Origin: an uncultured Bacteroidota bacterium
GTDB taxonomy: Bacteria; Bacteroidota; Bacteroidia; NS11-12g; UBA955
Reading direction: 5' to 3'
DNA: 46,232 nucleotides
NCBI GenBank assembly: GCA_937867025.1
Contig: CALMKH010000098.1
Coordinates: 1-46,232, forward strand
Shown here in pieces: positions 29,101 through 35,890 of this stretch (position 1 is its first letter; every line of letters starts with the position of its first letter). The translations under genes were made by a program, and so were the position numbers. Below the pieces are notes generated by a model, which was not told where the DNA came from, did no database searches, and saw only the letters and a program-made list of their open reading frames with translations.

Positions 29101-29819
29101 TAAAGCATATACTCGAGGTAATGTTCTGATTCCGTCATCCTGTCGATTGAATCCAGCATGTAAATATCTCCCCTGCGATAAGCTTCGGCCACTTGCTGGC
29201 TGAGTTTATAGTTATAGCGGCGCGGTTTTTTAGGTTTGGCATCTTTTGGTTCTTTCTGCGATTTTTTAACCAGTTCCCGGCTTTCCTCAAAACCCTCCAC
29301 TCCCGTAAATTCCTTGCCTAGTTTTTTAGCGATCTGGTAGATATACAGGTCGAGCCAGGCATCTTCTTCAAAATCGTCCTGGTCTCCGCGTTTAAGCAGG
29401 TAATTCACTTCCCTGACCTCTGCGCTGAGTTTTCTGGCAAGCAGTTCCTTGTCGTAGCTGTTTAGCGTAAAATGAAACAGGTTCAGGAATTCATAATTAT
29501 TGCGTCTGAATACCTTCAGGGCATCTTCGGGGTTTTCGAGTTCATTCTCGGATATCCAGCGATGAATAACGCTGTCGAGGTCCTGTTCGAGCGCCACTAT
29601 GTCGCTTTTGGACAAGGCGATGTAGAATGAATCACCAAGGTGAAAAGCAATTTTCTGGCTGACGTGCATGGTGCCATATACATAGCTGGGCTTTTTGAGT
29701 CCTTTGCCGGTTATCTGCCATAGCAGGCCTTTCTGGCTGGAATTTACCTGGGCTGTGGCATGGTTAGTGAAAGTAAGAGCAAGAAAAAGGAAAAGGGTTG
29801 TTGAAATGTGCTTGATCAT
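26103..29819 (-). CDS. Large exported TraB/GumN-type protein with C-terminal repeats
   Basis: Protein of 1238 aa with a signal peptide (MIKHISTTLFLFLALTFTNHATAQ). Residues about 28-305 resemble the TraB/GumN family: LLWQITGKGLKKPSYVYGTMHVS at the start, an EQDLD acidic site, and GVGCSHLPGTKGVLQMLIEKGYKVRPV at the end. Typical family members are about 300 aa. Here 900 further residues follow: three similar alpha/beta modules (ending FFRSIRI, FFASVKF and FFNTFDV) and then a helical, possibly HEAT-like segment from about 740 to 1150. An acidic stretch DEDEEEENKENK lies within the third module. A long plus-strand ORF (27183-28349) is only its shadow. Stand-alone gene; function unknown, envelope location likely. 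Confidence 0.82.
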   Translation of the reverse strand: MIKHISTTLFLFLALTFTNHATAQVNSSQKGLLWQITGKGLKKPSYVYGTMHVSQKIAFHLGDSFYIALSKSDIVALEQDLDSVIHRWISENELENPEDALKVFRRNNYEFLNLFHFTLNSYDKELLARKLSAEVREVNYLLKRGDQDDFEEDAWLDLYIYQIAKKLGKEFTGVEGFEESRELVKKSQKEPKDAKPKKPRRYNYKLSQQVAEAYRRGDIYMLDSIDRMTESEHYLEYMLYRRNANMVRRMDSIMQLGKSMFTGVGCSHLPGTKGVLQMLIEKGYKVRPVQSIALEKSKMAKKFEDKQLKHRYAVYTSEDGLISASLPTRLTKVNDNSYYSSYLSPDLANGYYYQIEKIACNSVFSGKSPEDVLLVIDTMIFENIPGEITSKKNIVSNGFNGMEVVTELKTGDLNRFQILASPFNVYIIRMAGKKDFAAGSEADDFFRSIRINEGNATTWRKISSPDSVFSIELPNNDKYAKLPLTYKANPSFEHLVYDKSSGNTYLIKQEDILNEFYLEEDSFELNVMARSFANTDHFRTTGKKHFNWQGYHALDATYENKMGDVLAARFVIAGTRYIMFLMKPLPGEQANFQDRFFASVKFNGKPSYTYFDYNDTSLHFKVRTPVMPLQVKDAVNYYSYYYDEDEEEENKENKYKGNLKEIYFKTDNCNDFIVVNAYKYGYYESQDKNKEEYYKGWEKSGSLKVVRTEKGLRNGIPFTTYTYTDTNTTRQVKVMNILHGQTRYYVEAYLDTVSGGNDFVNTFFNTFDVSDTIMADDVFRKKGYRFFQDFTSTDSTTRKAAIKNFDVVTFDKNDIPDLCRIIDTISMKGDAAKIRTQVILTLASIDSADHVIIPYMQKLYNRFSDTAFLQIEILKAIAHQKNDKAFQAIKPILALDIPISDNSYEMQSMLYAFGDSLKLTKIILPELIELTTITEYRNTAYNMISRMKDSGIINENDYAAIHNRLVQETKIEYKRLMASLTKEHVETTSSSWMYKSVHYDDYTTIPYSYKDRGRSGYGSYSVLSDILDLSLPLKAKNQVMQDIVKKILKITDNEKRLTLLPVLLKYNVHFDDSVYQSLAKNTKTRVEFYNILAEAKKLDKFPKQYHNHKDYVLASIYANGNDYNKIDSVEFRQTRKVYIGKDSGIVYIYQYRFEGDDMWNLYLSDALPADTSRLPDPKDKPLFYGQSLSITPEYPAERLIEDMLFENLLQHTRTRNGGYYDNYSSYGRGNYGSSYLDY

Positions 29820-29860
29820 TATTAAATATTATTCGAATATATAGAAATTATGATAACGAA

Positions 29861-29890
29861 AAAAGGGGATGATAAATTTCATCCCCTTTT
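29861..29890. terminator. Terminator of the rpsF-rpsR-rplI operon
   Basis: AAAAGGGGATGA-TAAATT-TCATCCCCTTTT is a perfect 12-bp stem. On the minus strand it is followed by a T-run (the A-run at 29859-29864), 21 nt after the rplI stop. Confidence 0.88.
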
Positions 29891-29910
29891 ACAATATCGA
29901 TAAACAGCCT

Positions 29911-30363
29911 TTATTCAGGCACTACTTCAATGTCGATCTCTTTTGAAACTTCTTTGTGAAGGGAGATGGTAGCCTTGTATTCGCCAATCATTTTAGGCTC
30001 TTCAGAGAATACGATCTTGCGCCTGTCCACTTCGTAGCCCATGTCTTTCAGAGCATTAGCCACCTGGAGGGTAGTAACTGCCCCGAATATCTTGCCGCTG
30101 GTGCCTGTTTTGGCTTTAAGAGTCACTTTGACACCTTCAAGCCTCTGAGCCATAGCATCGGCATCTTTCCGGATCTTGTCCTGCTTGAACGACCTTTGCT
30201 TGATATCTTCTGCCAGCATTTTAAGCGCTGATTCAGTAGCCATTTTCGCCATTCCCTGAGGGATAAGATAGTTGCGGCCATAACCTGGGCGCACTGTTAC
30301 CACATCGTCTTTATGTCCAAGACTTCTAACGTCCTGGGTTAAGATTAATTTCATGTTTGCCAT
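29911..30363 (-). CDS. rplI: 50S ribosomal protein bL9
   Basis: Elongated 50S protein, 150 aa. Recognised by KLILTQDVRSLGHKDDVVTVRPGYGRNYLIPQGMA and a C-terminal domain ending KEVSKEIDIEVVPE. An AAGGAGG lies 8 nt upstream of the ATG at 30363, supporting that start over the family-typical Met four codons in. Third gene of the operon, followed by a strong terminator. Confidence 0.97.
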   Translation of the reverse strand: MANMKLILTQDVRSLGHKDDVVTVRPGYGRNYLIPQGMAKMATESALKMLAEDIKQRSFKQDKIRKDADAMAQRLEGVKVTLKAKTGTSGKIFGAVTTLQVANALKDMGYEVDRRKIVFSEEPKMIGEYKATISLHKEVSKEIDIEVVPE

Positions 30364-30371
30364 TTCTGTTT

Positions 30372-30378
30372 CCTCCTT
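30372..30378 (-). promoter_or_regulatory. Full Shine-Dalgarno site before rplI
   Basis: AAGGAGG on the minus strand, 8 nt from the ATG. This is unusual in a lineage where most starts in the window have only A-rich upstream sequence, and it decides the rplI start. Confidence 0.75.
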
Positions 30379-30381
30379 TTA

Positions 30382-30657
30382 TTATTTTAAACCGTCTGCT
30401 ACATAAGGCAGTATTGCCATGAAACGCGCGCGTTTCACTGCAGTGGCCACCTTGCGCTGATATTTGTCCGAAGTACCGGTAATCCTTCCAGGAAGGATTT
30501 TGCCCTGTTCGTTCATGAACTTAAGCAGGAAATTGGCATCTTTGTAATCCACATACTTGATATTGTGCTTCCTGAAGCGGCAATATTTTTTTCTGATCAC
30601 CTGCTGTGGCTGCTGGCTGTTGAAGTTAAAATTGTCTTGTGCTGCTGTCTTGCTCAT
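30382..30657 (-). CDS. rpsR: 30S ribosomal protein bS18
   Basis: 30S platform protein that pairs with bS6, 91 aa. Recognised by [62 protein letters not shown]. Its ATG overlaps the rpsF stop by 4 nt (ATGA). A full AAGGAGG lies within the last rpsF codons 10 nt upstream. In Bacteroidota ribosomes bS18 is reported to help bury the anti-SD sequence together with bS6 and bS21. Confidence 0.98.
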   Translation of the reverse strand: MSKTAAQDNFNFNSQQPQQVIRKKYCRFRKHNIKYVDYKDANFLLKFMNEQGKILPGRITGTSDKYQRKVATAVKRARFMAILPYVADGLK

Positions 30658-31028
30658 ACTTTAGCGTCCTCCTTGACGATCTTTGCTGCCGGTGCGATTT
30701 CGCCTTTCTTCTTCCTTTCGTTGAAGATCACGGCGTGTTTGTCCAGCTTGGTGTTTAAAAATCTCAGTATCCTTTCGTCCCTGCGGTAAAGTGTTTCCAG
30801 TGCGGAAATGAACTCGGGACTGGCCTGAAATTCGAAGAAATGATAGAAGCCTGTAGATTTTTTTCTGATGGGGTAGGCTAACTTGGTAAGACCCCAATTG
30901 GTCTCATTTACCATGTTGCCACCATGCTCTGCAACCAACTGTCTGTAGCTCTTTACGGCTTCTTGCATTTGCGCTTCAGACAGTACGGGTGTTAAAATGA
31001 TTGCAGATTCATAATTAACTAAACTCAT
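30654..31028 (-). CDS. rpsF: 30S ribosomal protein bS6
   Basis: 30S platform protein forming a heterodimer with bS18, 124 aa. Recognised by [52 protein letters not shown] and [19 protein letters not shown]. Unlike the next two genes it has no SD site, only A/T-rich sequence upstream. The C-terminal tail is charged. Confidence 0.97.
   Translation of the reverse strand: MSLVNYESAIILTPVLSEAQMQEAVKSYRQLVAEHGGNMVNETNWGLTKLAYPIRKKSTGFYHFFEFQASPEFISALETLYRRDERILRFLNTKLDKHAVIFNERKKKGEIAPAAKIVKEDAKV
30668..30674 (-). promoter_or_regulatory. Full Shine-Dalgarno site before rpsR
   Basis: AAGGAGG on the minus strand, inside the final codons of rpsF and 10 nt upstream of the rpsR ATG. It matches the anti-SD core perfectly. 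Confidence 0.72.
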
Positions 31029-31061
31029 ACGTATTGTATTACTTATTTATTTTAAGGGCTG

Positions 31062-31093
31062 CAAAGATAAGGAAAGGCATAGATGAAACCAAA
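31062..31093 (-). promoter_or_regulatory. Promoter of the rpsF operon
   Basis: On the minus strand TTTG (31090-31093), a 20-nt spacer and TATCTTTG (31062-31069) match the Bacteroidota consensus fully, giving a leader of about 27-30 nt before rpsF. Confidence 0.75.
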
Positions 31094-31128
31094 AAATAAT
31101 GGAAAGAAATGAAAATATATAGTTTAGC

Positions 31129-31196
31129 CTGAAAATCAAAAAGTTACTTATTTTGATGCTATCCATTGGAATTGCACTTATAATGCTGATTTTCAG
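31129..31196. repeat. Separated inverted repeat, 10 bp arms
   Basis: CTGAAAATCA at 31129-31138 and TGATTTTCAG at 31187-31196 are perfect reverse complements 48 nt apart, in the gap between the rpsF promoter and the end of the LytTR regulator gene. It could pair in the regulator mRNA 3-prime end or bind a protein; no T-tract is attached. Confidence 0.4.
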
Positions 31197-31211
31197 AATA
31201 ATGCTTTAGTT

Positions 31212-31955
31212 TTAGTGAATATTCCTCAGAAAATCCATCAGTGTTTCGCGGTTCCTCCTCGAAACCTCCACAGAACTCCTGTCTTTCATGATAAGAAAAC
31301 CGCCGTCCCTTTTTTCGAACGATAGTATATGAACGGGATTAATCAGGTGCGAATGGTGTACGCGTAGAAATTTGTATTGGGAAAGCAGCTTGTCGAACTC
31401 CCCGAGATTACGGGTCACGGTGTATTTTTTATTATTTGAGGTGAATATTTCCGTATAGCGTCCCCTGGCCTGCAGCCGTATAATATTCGCAGTGTCCTCG
31501 TACTGGAACGAATTGCCGTCGGGTATGGCGATGCGTTTTATCTCAGATTGTTTCAGGTTTTCGAGCAATACCTTCAGGTTTTCATTGTATCTCTTGTATT
31601 CGATCCTTTCTTTTGCCCGTTGTACTGCCTGCCTGAGTTCGCTGATATCAACGGGTTTTAAGAGATAATCCACCGCACTCATCCGAATGGCCTGCAGGGC
31701 GTATTGGTCGTAAGCGGTCACAAAAATGATCTCAAACCCGACCGGGTGAAGGCGCTTTATTAATTCGAAGCCACTATGGTCGGGAAGGGAGATGTCGAGG
31801 AAAACCAGGTCGGGCTTTTTTTCAAGTATGAGCCGGACGCCATTACCCACATTTTCCGCTTCCCCGGCAATCGATAATTCGCAATACTTGACAACATAAT
31901 GGTGTAAAAGTGCTCTTGCGTTCGGTTCGTCTTCAATGATTACTGCAGTTTTCAT
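31212..31955 (-). CDS. LytTR-family response regulator
   Basis: DNA-binding response regulator, 247 aa. The receiver domain (about 1-120) has the acidic pocket EDE at 8-10, phospho-acceptor Asp54 in LVFLDISLPDHSG, and LLKPVD. The C-terminal LytTR domain (about 145-245) contains RYTEIFTSNNKKYTVTRNLGEFDKLL and FLRVHHSHLINPVHI. Its ATG overlaps the sensor kinase stop by 4 nt, so the two are translated together as a two-component system. Targets are not evident; the divergent TPR/S74 genes are candidates by position. Confidence 0.93.
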   Translation of the reverse strand: MKTAVIIEDEPNARALLHHYVVKYCELSIAGEAENVGNGVRLILEKKPDLVFLDISLPDHSGFELIKRLHPVGFEIIFVTAYDQYALQAIRMSAVDYLLKPVDISELRQAVQRAKERIEYKRYNENLKVLLENLKQSEIKRIAIPDGNSFQYEDTANIIRLQARGRYTEIFTSNNKKYTVTRNLGEFDKLLSQYKFLRVHHSHLINPVHILSFEKRDGGFLIMKDRSSVEVSRRNRETLMDFLRNIH

Positions 31956-34936
31956 AGTGTATGAATGGTAGTTTTAAGGACGAGGTCTAACGGAAAACGG
32001 ATAACGAATCGCGTTCCGGTTATACCCGGCCCGCGTTCGGAAAGGTCGGCTGCTTCGAATGTAACGCAGCTTGAATAGAGCTGATTGAGGCTCTCAATAC
32101 GTTTTGCCAGGATCTTCAAGCCTTTAGAGTCGTGTCCGTCAGGCCGGGTTTTATTTTTTCTGGATGCATTGATGCCGATCCCGTTATCGCTGATTTCACA
32201 AACAAGATGCCGGGGTTGAAGGTACATTCCCAGAGTGATGGTATTGTCATTCCTTGACGACATAACACCGTGATTGACGGCATTTTCAAGTATGGGTTGC
32301 AGCAGGAGAGAAGGCAGCACATAGTCTTCGGGAATAATATCGGGATCTATCACCAAATGAAATTCAAGCTTCTGTTCAAACCGCATCTTTTCAAGGGTCA
32401 TGTAATTAGACAACAGGGCGATTTCCTCATCAAGCGCGATGAAATTGTCTTTCGAGTAATCCAGCATCTGCCTTATAAGACGGGCGAAGCTGGCCATATA
32501 AGCGTTGGCTTTCTCTTCTTTGTTGCTTATAAAGTAATTCTGAATGGCACTCAATGCATTAAAAATAAAATGCGGGTTCATTTGAGCTCTCAGGGCCTGC
32601 ATTTCAAGTTCGGCAAACTGCTTGTTGATACGGTTGCTTTCTTCGGAGAGGCGTCTGACCTTATTGATACGATTGGCGATGAGTTTCCATATCGCAAGCC
32701 CGCATATCAGTATGGCGCAGGCAATAAGCAGGGGATGCTGATACCATGGTGCCTGAATTTCAAACTCAAGATGCTTGACGGGACTTTCTTCGCCACTGAT
32801 GGTATTGATAGCTTTAATTTCAAAGCGGTGTTTCCCGGGTTTAAGTTCTGACAGGTCCACCCTGTTGCTTGCCGTTCGTATCCAGTGAGCGCCGGAGCTC
32901 GCCAGCCGGTATTCAAATTCTATGTTTTGGGCGCTGTTGAAGGCAACCTGAGAATACTCGATGCCGATATTATTGTTATCATGACTGAACACTTCATATG
33001 CATCCCCTGTAAATTTCCTGCCATTGACAAACATGGCGGTAATTTCAAGTCCGGGTACTTCCCTGTAGATTGCTGAATTGAATTTGAAACTGTATATTCC
33101 GTCAAGGGAGGCTACAAAAACTGTATCACCGTTTACAAACATGGCATTTACGTTATCGTTCGGGATGCAAAATGATTCCGTGATCCTGTTGATCCTGCAA
33201 TTCTGCGTGTCGCCGTAAACAATCCGGTTAATGCCTTTATTGGTACCGATCCAGGCAATATCTTCCTTACCGATAAAAATGGTCTTGATATAATAGGAAG
33301 TCAGAAAACAATTTGTATTCCTTTGATCGTGCAGGCGGACGACTTTGGAACCATCAATAATGAACAAGCCGAACTGGGCGGTTCCGACCCATATTCGCCC
33401 TTTCGAATCACATTTGATGTCGGTTATCCTGGCCCTGTCAAGAGGAAGCCCGGTAAGGAATGGAATAATGGCGGTTTTTCCATCAGGCCGGTAATGAAGA
33501 CCGTTAACGGTACCGAGAAAAACACCCTTTTTCCTTACCTGGCAGACAGCAGTTGTTCTGATGTTCCATAAAGGTTCTGTTATCCGTCCGTCCTGAATGG
33601 AAAAAAAACTGGCCCCATTTGCGCTGCCGATCAATATGCGGCCGTCTTCACATAGTTCCATATCCTTGATCGTGTTGATTACCATGGAACTGGGGTCTAA
33701 AAACCTGTGATATATCCTGGTGTCTGGTTGAAATCGGGCCAGTTTATTGTCACAACCAATATACAGGTTGTCCTTGTAATATATAATGGATGTAATCCGC
33801 GATTGTCTTGTTATCTCATCGGGAATGGCAATATTCTGATTCTTTTTGCCGCTATATACCTGTATGGATTTGTCTTCAAAGCCGGCAATGACCCTGCGTT
33901 TTTCTGAATCCCAGACAAGTGATGTCGCACCTTTTTTCCGGCTTATTATTTTTGAACTGTTCAAAGGATACACATACAATCCGTTGTCATGTGTGCAGAG
34001 CCACTTATTACCCCGGTTGTCGATACATGCTGTTGATACCCGGCCTGTTATTAACGGTACATTCTCCACCTTGAAATCATTCAAAACTGTATCAAACATG
34101 AATATAGTGCCGTTTTCAAAAACGAACATCATCTGGTTACCCGGACTGCTGTACGGGCCCAGGCACTCTTCAAAGGCATACGCTTTTATCTCCTTCAGCG
34201 AATCGGCTTCCACCCGGAAGGAAATAATGCTTTTCCTTAACGCGTCATAATAATAGCCTGTCTGAACGTTGTTAAGCTGTATCTGATCAAAATTACTGGA
34301 AATGGACCAGGATCTCCTGATAATTTTTTTTCCACTCGACAAGGAATAGAACAGGTTGGTATTTATCAGGTAGTCGCTTTTTCCGTCATTGAACAGGTTT
34401 AAAGTGTATCCTTTGATGTAGAAGGCGGAAGCCATCCCGGGGATATTATACCTGTGGATTTTATTGCGGTATTCAAGCACGGTGAACTGATTGTTGTACA
34501 CCACGTAAAAAACAATACGCTTCTTGTTGCGGTTAATCGCAAAACGGAACATCTCAGGATTCCCGAAGTAAGTTGACAAGAATGAATCATTGGCAGCCGT
34601 ATAAAGTTTGTTTTTGAAAAAATAGCAGGGGGCCTGTTTAAAGCCCAGTATCCAAAGCCTGTTGTGTTCATCTTCAAAAACGGCAAAAATATCATTGTCC
34701 GGCAAACCGTCCTTGACTGTAAAGGTCTTGAATTCCGAGCCGTTATATCGCACAAGGCCGTTATCCGTGCCGAACCACATGAAACCCGAAGCGTCCTGAA
34801 CAGCACAGTACACCTTGTTGCTGGGCAATCCCTCCCTGGTGGTAAAATGAAGGTAATGGGTCTGTGAAAAGGCCGGGGAACCATAAAAAAACAAATGGGT
34901 CAGCACGGCTAACACGATGGTTTTGATACGGATCAT
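31952..34936 (-). CDS. Propeller-type sensor histidine kinase, LytS-like
   Basis: Inner-membrane sensor, 994 aa from the chosen start. A signal peptide (MIRIKTIVLAVLTHLFFYGSPAFSQ) precedes two-component regulator propeller repeats (for example GLPSNKVYCAVQDASGFMWFGTDNGLVRYNG). A Y_Y_Y-type beta-sandwich follows near residue 650-740, then one membrane helix (LLIACAILICGLAIWKLI). The cytoplasmic kinase has the H-box MNPHFIFNALSAIQNYF, N-box LLLQPILENAVNHGV and G-box ISDNGIGI. The track adds 30 residues upstream without a good start signal; the ATG at 34936 gives a clean signal peptide and lies just after a -7 box. Confidence 0.92.
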   Translation of the reverse strand: MIRIKTIVLAVLTHLFFYGSPAFSQTHYLHFTTREGLPSNKVYCAVQDASGFMWFGTDNGLVRYNGSEFKTFTVKDGLPDNDIFAVFEDEHNRLWILGFKQAPCYFFKNKLYTAANDSFLSTYFGNPEMFRFAINRNKKRIVFYVVYNNQFTVLEYRNKIHRYNIPGMASAFYIKGYTLNLFNDGKSDYLINTNLFYSLSSGKKIIRRSWSISSNFDQIQLNNVQTGYYYDALRKSIISFRVEADSLKEIKAYAFEECLGPYSSPGNQMMFVFENGTIFMFDTVLNDFKVENVPLITGRVSTACIDNRGNKWLCTHDNGLYVYPLNSSKIISRKKGATSLVWDSEKRRVIAGFEDKSIQVYSGKKNQNIAIPDEITRQSRITSIIYYKDNLYIGCDNKLARFQPDTRIYHRFLDPSSMVINTIKDMELCEDGRILIGSANGASFFSIQDGRITEPLWNIRTTAVCQVRKKGVFLGTVNGLHYRPDGKTAIIPFLTGLPLDRARITDIKCDSKGRIWVGTAQFGLFIIDGSKVVRLHDQRNTNCFLTSYYIKTIFIGKEDIAWIGTNKGINRIVYGDTQNCRINRITESFCIPNDNVNAMFVNGDTVFVASLDGIYSFKFNSAIYREVPGLEITAMFVNGRKFTGDAYEVFSHDNNNIGIEYSQVAFNSAQNIEFEYRLASSGAHWIRTASNRVDLSELKPGKHRFEIKAINTISGEESPVKHLEFEIQAPWYQHPLLIACAILICGLAIWKLIANRINKVRRLSEESNRINKQFAELEMQALRAQMNPHFIFNALSAIQNYFISNKEEKANAYMASFARLIRQMLDYSKDNFIALDEEIALLSNYMTLEKMRFEQKLEFHLVIDPDIIPEDYVLPSLLLQPILENAVNHGVMSSRNDNTITLGMYLQPRHLVCEISDNGIGINASRKNKTRPDGHDSKGLKILAKRIESLNQLYSSCVTFEAADLSERGPGITGTRFVIRFPLDLVLKTTIHTL

Positions 34937-34940
34937 CTTA

Positions 34941-34948
34941 CAAACATA
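34941..34948 (-). promoter_or_regulatory. Putative -7 box immediately before the sensor kinase
   Basis: TATGTTTG on the minus strand fits TAnnTTTG and ends 4 nt before the kinase ATG, implying a leaderless or near-leaderless mRNA. No clear TTTG -33 element is seen. Confidence 0.45.
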
Positions 34949-35081
34949 TTGATTTTTGACCTTAAAGTTCTTCCGGGTATTACAAAAATCACACCGCCGG
35001 TTACAAAACCAGGTGAATTGTAACATTCTGAATGACAGTCATAAGAATTGCCAAAGATTTGTACCCAAAGAATTAATATTT

Positions 35082-35837
35082 ATGAACATCAAATCTATAG
35101 TTTTTTCACTGGCCGTACTTATGTCAATACCGGTATCTGGTCAGAATTCAGTTAATGGGCAGGTTAAGAAGATGCATATTGACGTGTACCGGAATGCAGT
35201 AAAGGCTCAGGACTTCCCGACAGCCATCACGGCACTGAATTATTTACTGGCAATTGAACCGGGTAAAGGCCATTATAAAGATAGCCTTGCCTACGCATAC
35301 TATTGGTCATCAAACTACGCTCAGGCCATATATTGGTCAGATGAAGTGCTGAAGTCGGAGCCGGGTAATACAGCTATGCTGGAGATCAAGGCATTTTGCC
35401 TGAAAAAAACGAATAATATGATAAAAGCTATAGCCATTTACGAGGATCTGCTTAAAAAGGAGTTCAATTTCAGCTATGCCTTCAATCTTTGTGAACTTCA
35501 GTATTCTGTCAAAAGGTTATACGAATGCATGGCGACTATTGAAACAATCCATGCACATGCCATTCCGGACAGTCTTACATTTAACTACCTTGGGGCATCC
35601 CAGCAGATTGCACAAACACCGGTGAAAGCCGCTGTTTATAACTATGAAGGGCTGGCGCTATATGAATTAGGGGACAAGCAGGCTGCCAGCGCGGCATTCG
35701 GGAAGTCTCTCGAGGTGGATTCAACTTTTACGCATGCCAAAGCCAATTTTCTAGCCGTAAGCAATGAACTGCAGAATGAGGTTACCGGCGTGACAAACCA
35801 GAATGCATCCAAAAGCGAGATCAAAAGGGAAGACTGA
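35082..35837 (+). CDS. Exported TPR-repeat protein
   Basis: Protein of 251 aa from the ATG at 35082. The track start at 34956 lacks a plausible signal and overlaps the divergent kinase promoter, while MNIKSIVFSLAVLMSIPVSGQ is a good signal peptide. The rest is helical with TPR-like repeats: FPTAITALNYLLAIEPGKGHYKDSLAYAYYW, YAQAIYWSDEVLKSEPGNTAMLEIKAFCLKK and a last copy GLALYELGDKQAASAAFGKSLEVDSTFTHAKANF. Probably a periplasmic or outer-membrane scaffold. Only 53 nt separate it from the S74/T9SS gene, so co-transcription is likely. Confidence 0.82.
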   Translation: MNIKSIVFSLAVLMSIPVSGQNSVNGQVKKMHIDVYRNAVKAQDFPTAITALNYLLAIEPGKGHYKDSLAYAYYWSSNYAQAIYWSDEVLKSEPGNTAMLEIKAFCLKKTNNMIKAIAIYEDLLKKEFNFSYAFNLCELQYSVKRLYECMATIETIHAHAIPDSLTFNYLGASQQIAQTPVKAAVYNYEGLALYELGDKQAASAAFGKSLEVDSTFTHAKANFLAVSNELQNEVTGVTNQNASKSEIKRED

Positions 35838-35890
35838 CATAGGTCCGGAGCCGGTGCATATCAATACTTAAAAACCAATTTAAAATTTCT

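Noticed and set aside
34956-35081. Long N-terminus of the TPR protein
   Set aside because: No signal peptide in the extension, and it overlaps the divergent kinase promoter; the ATG at 35082 gives a clean signal peptide.
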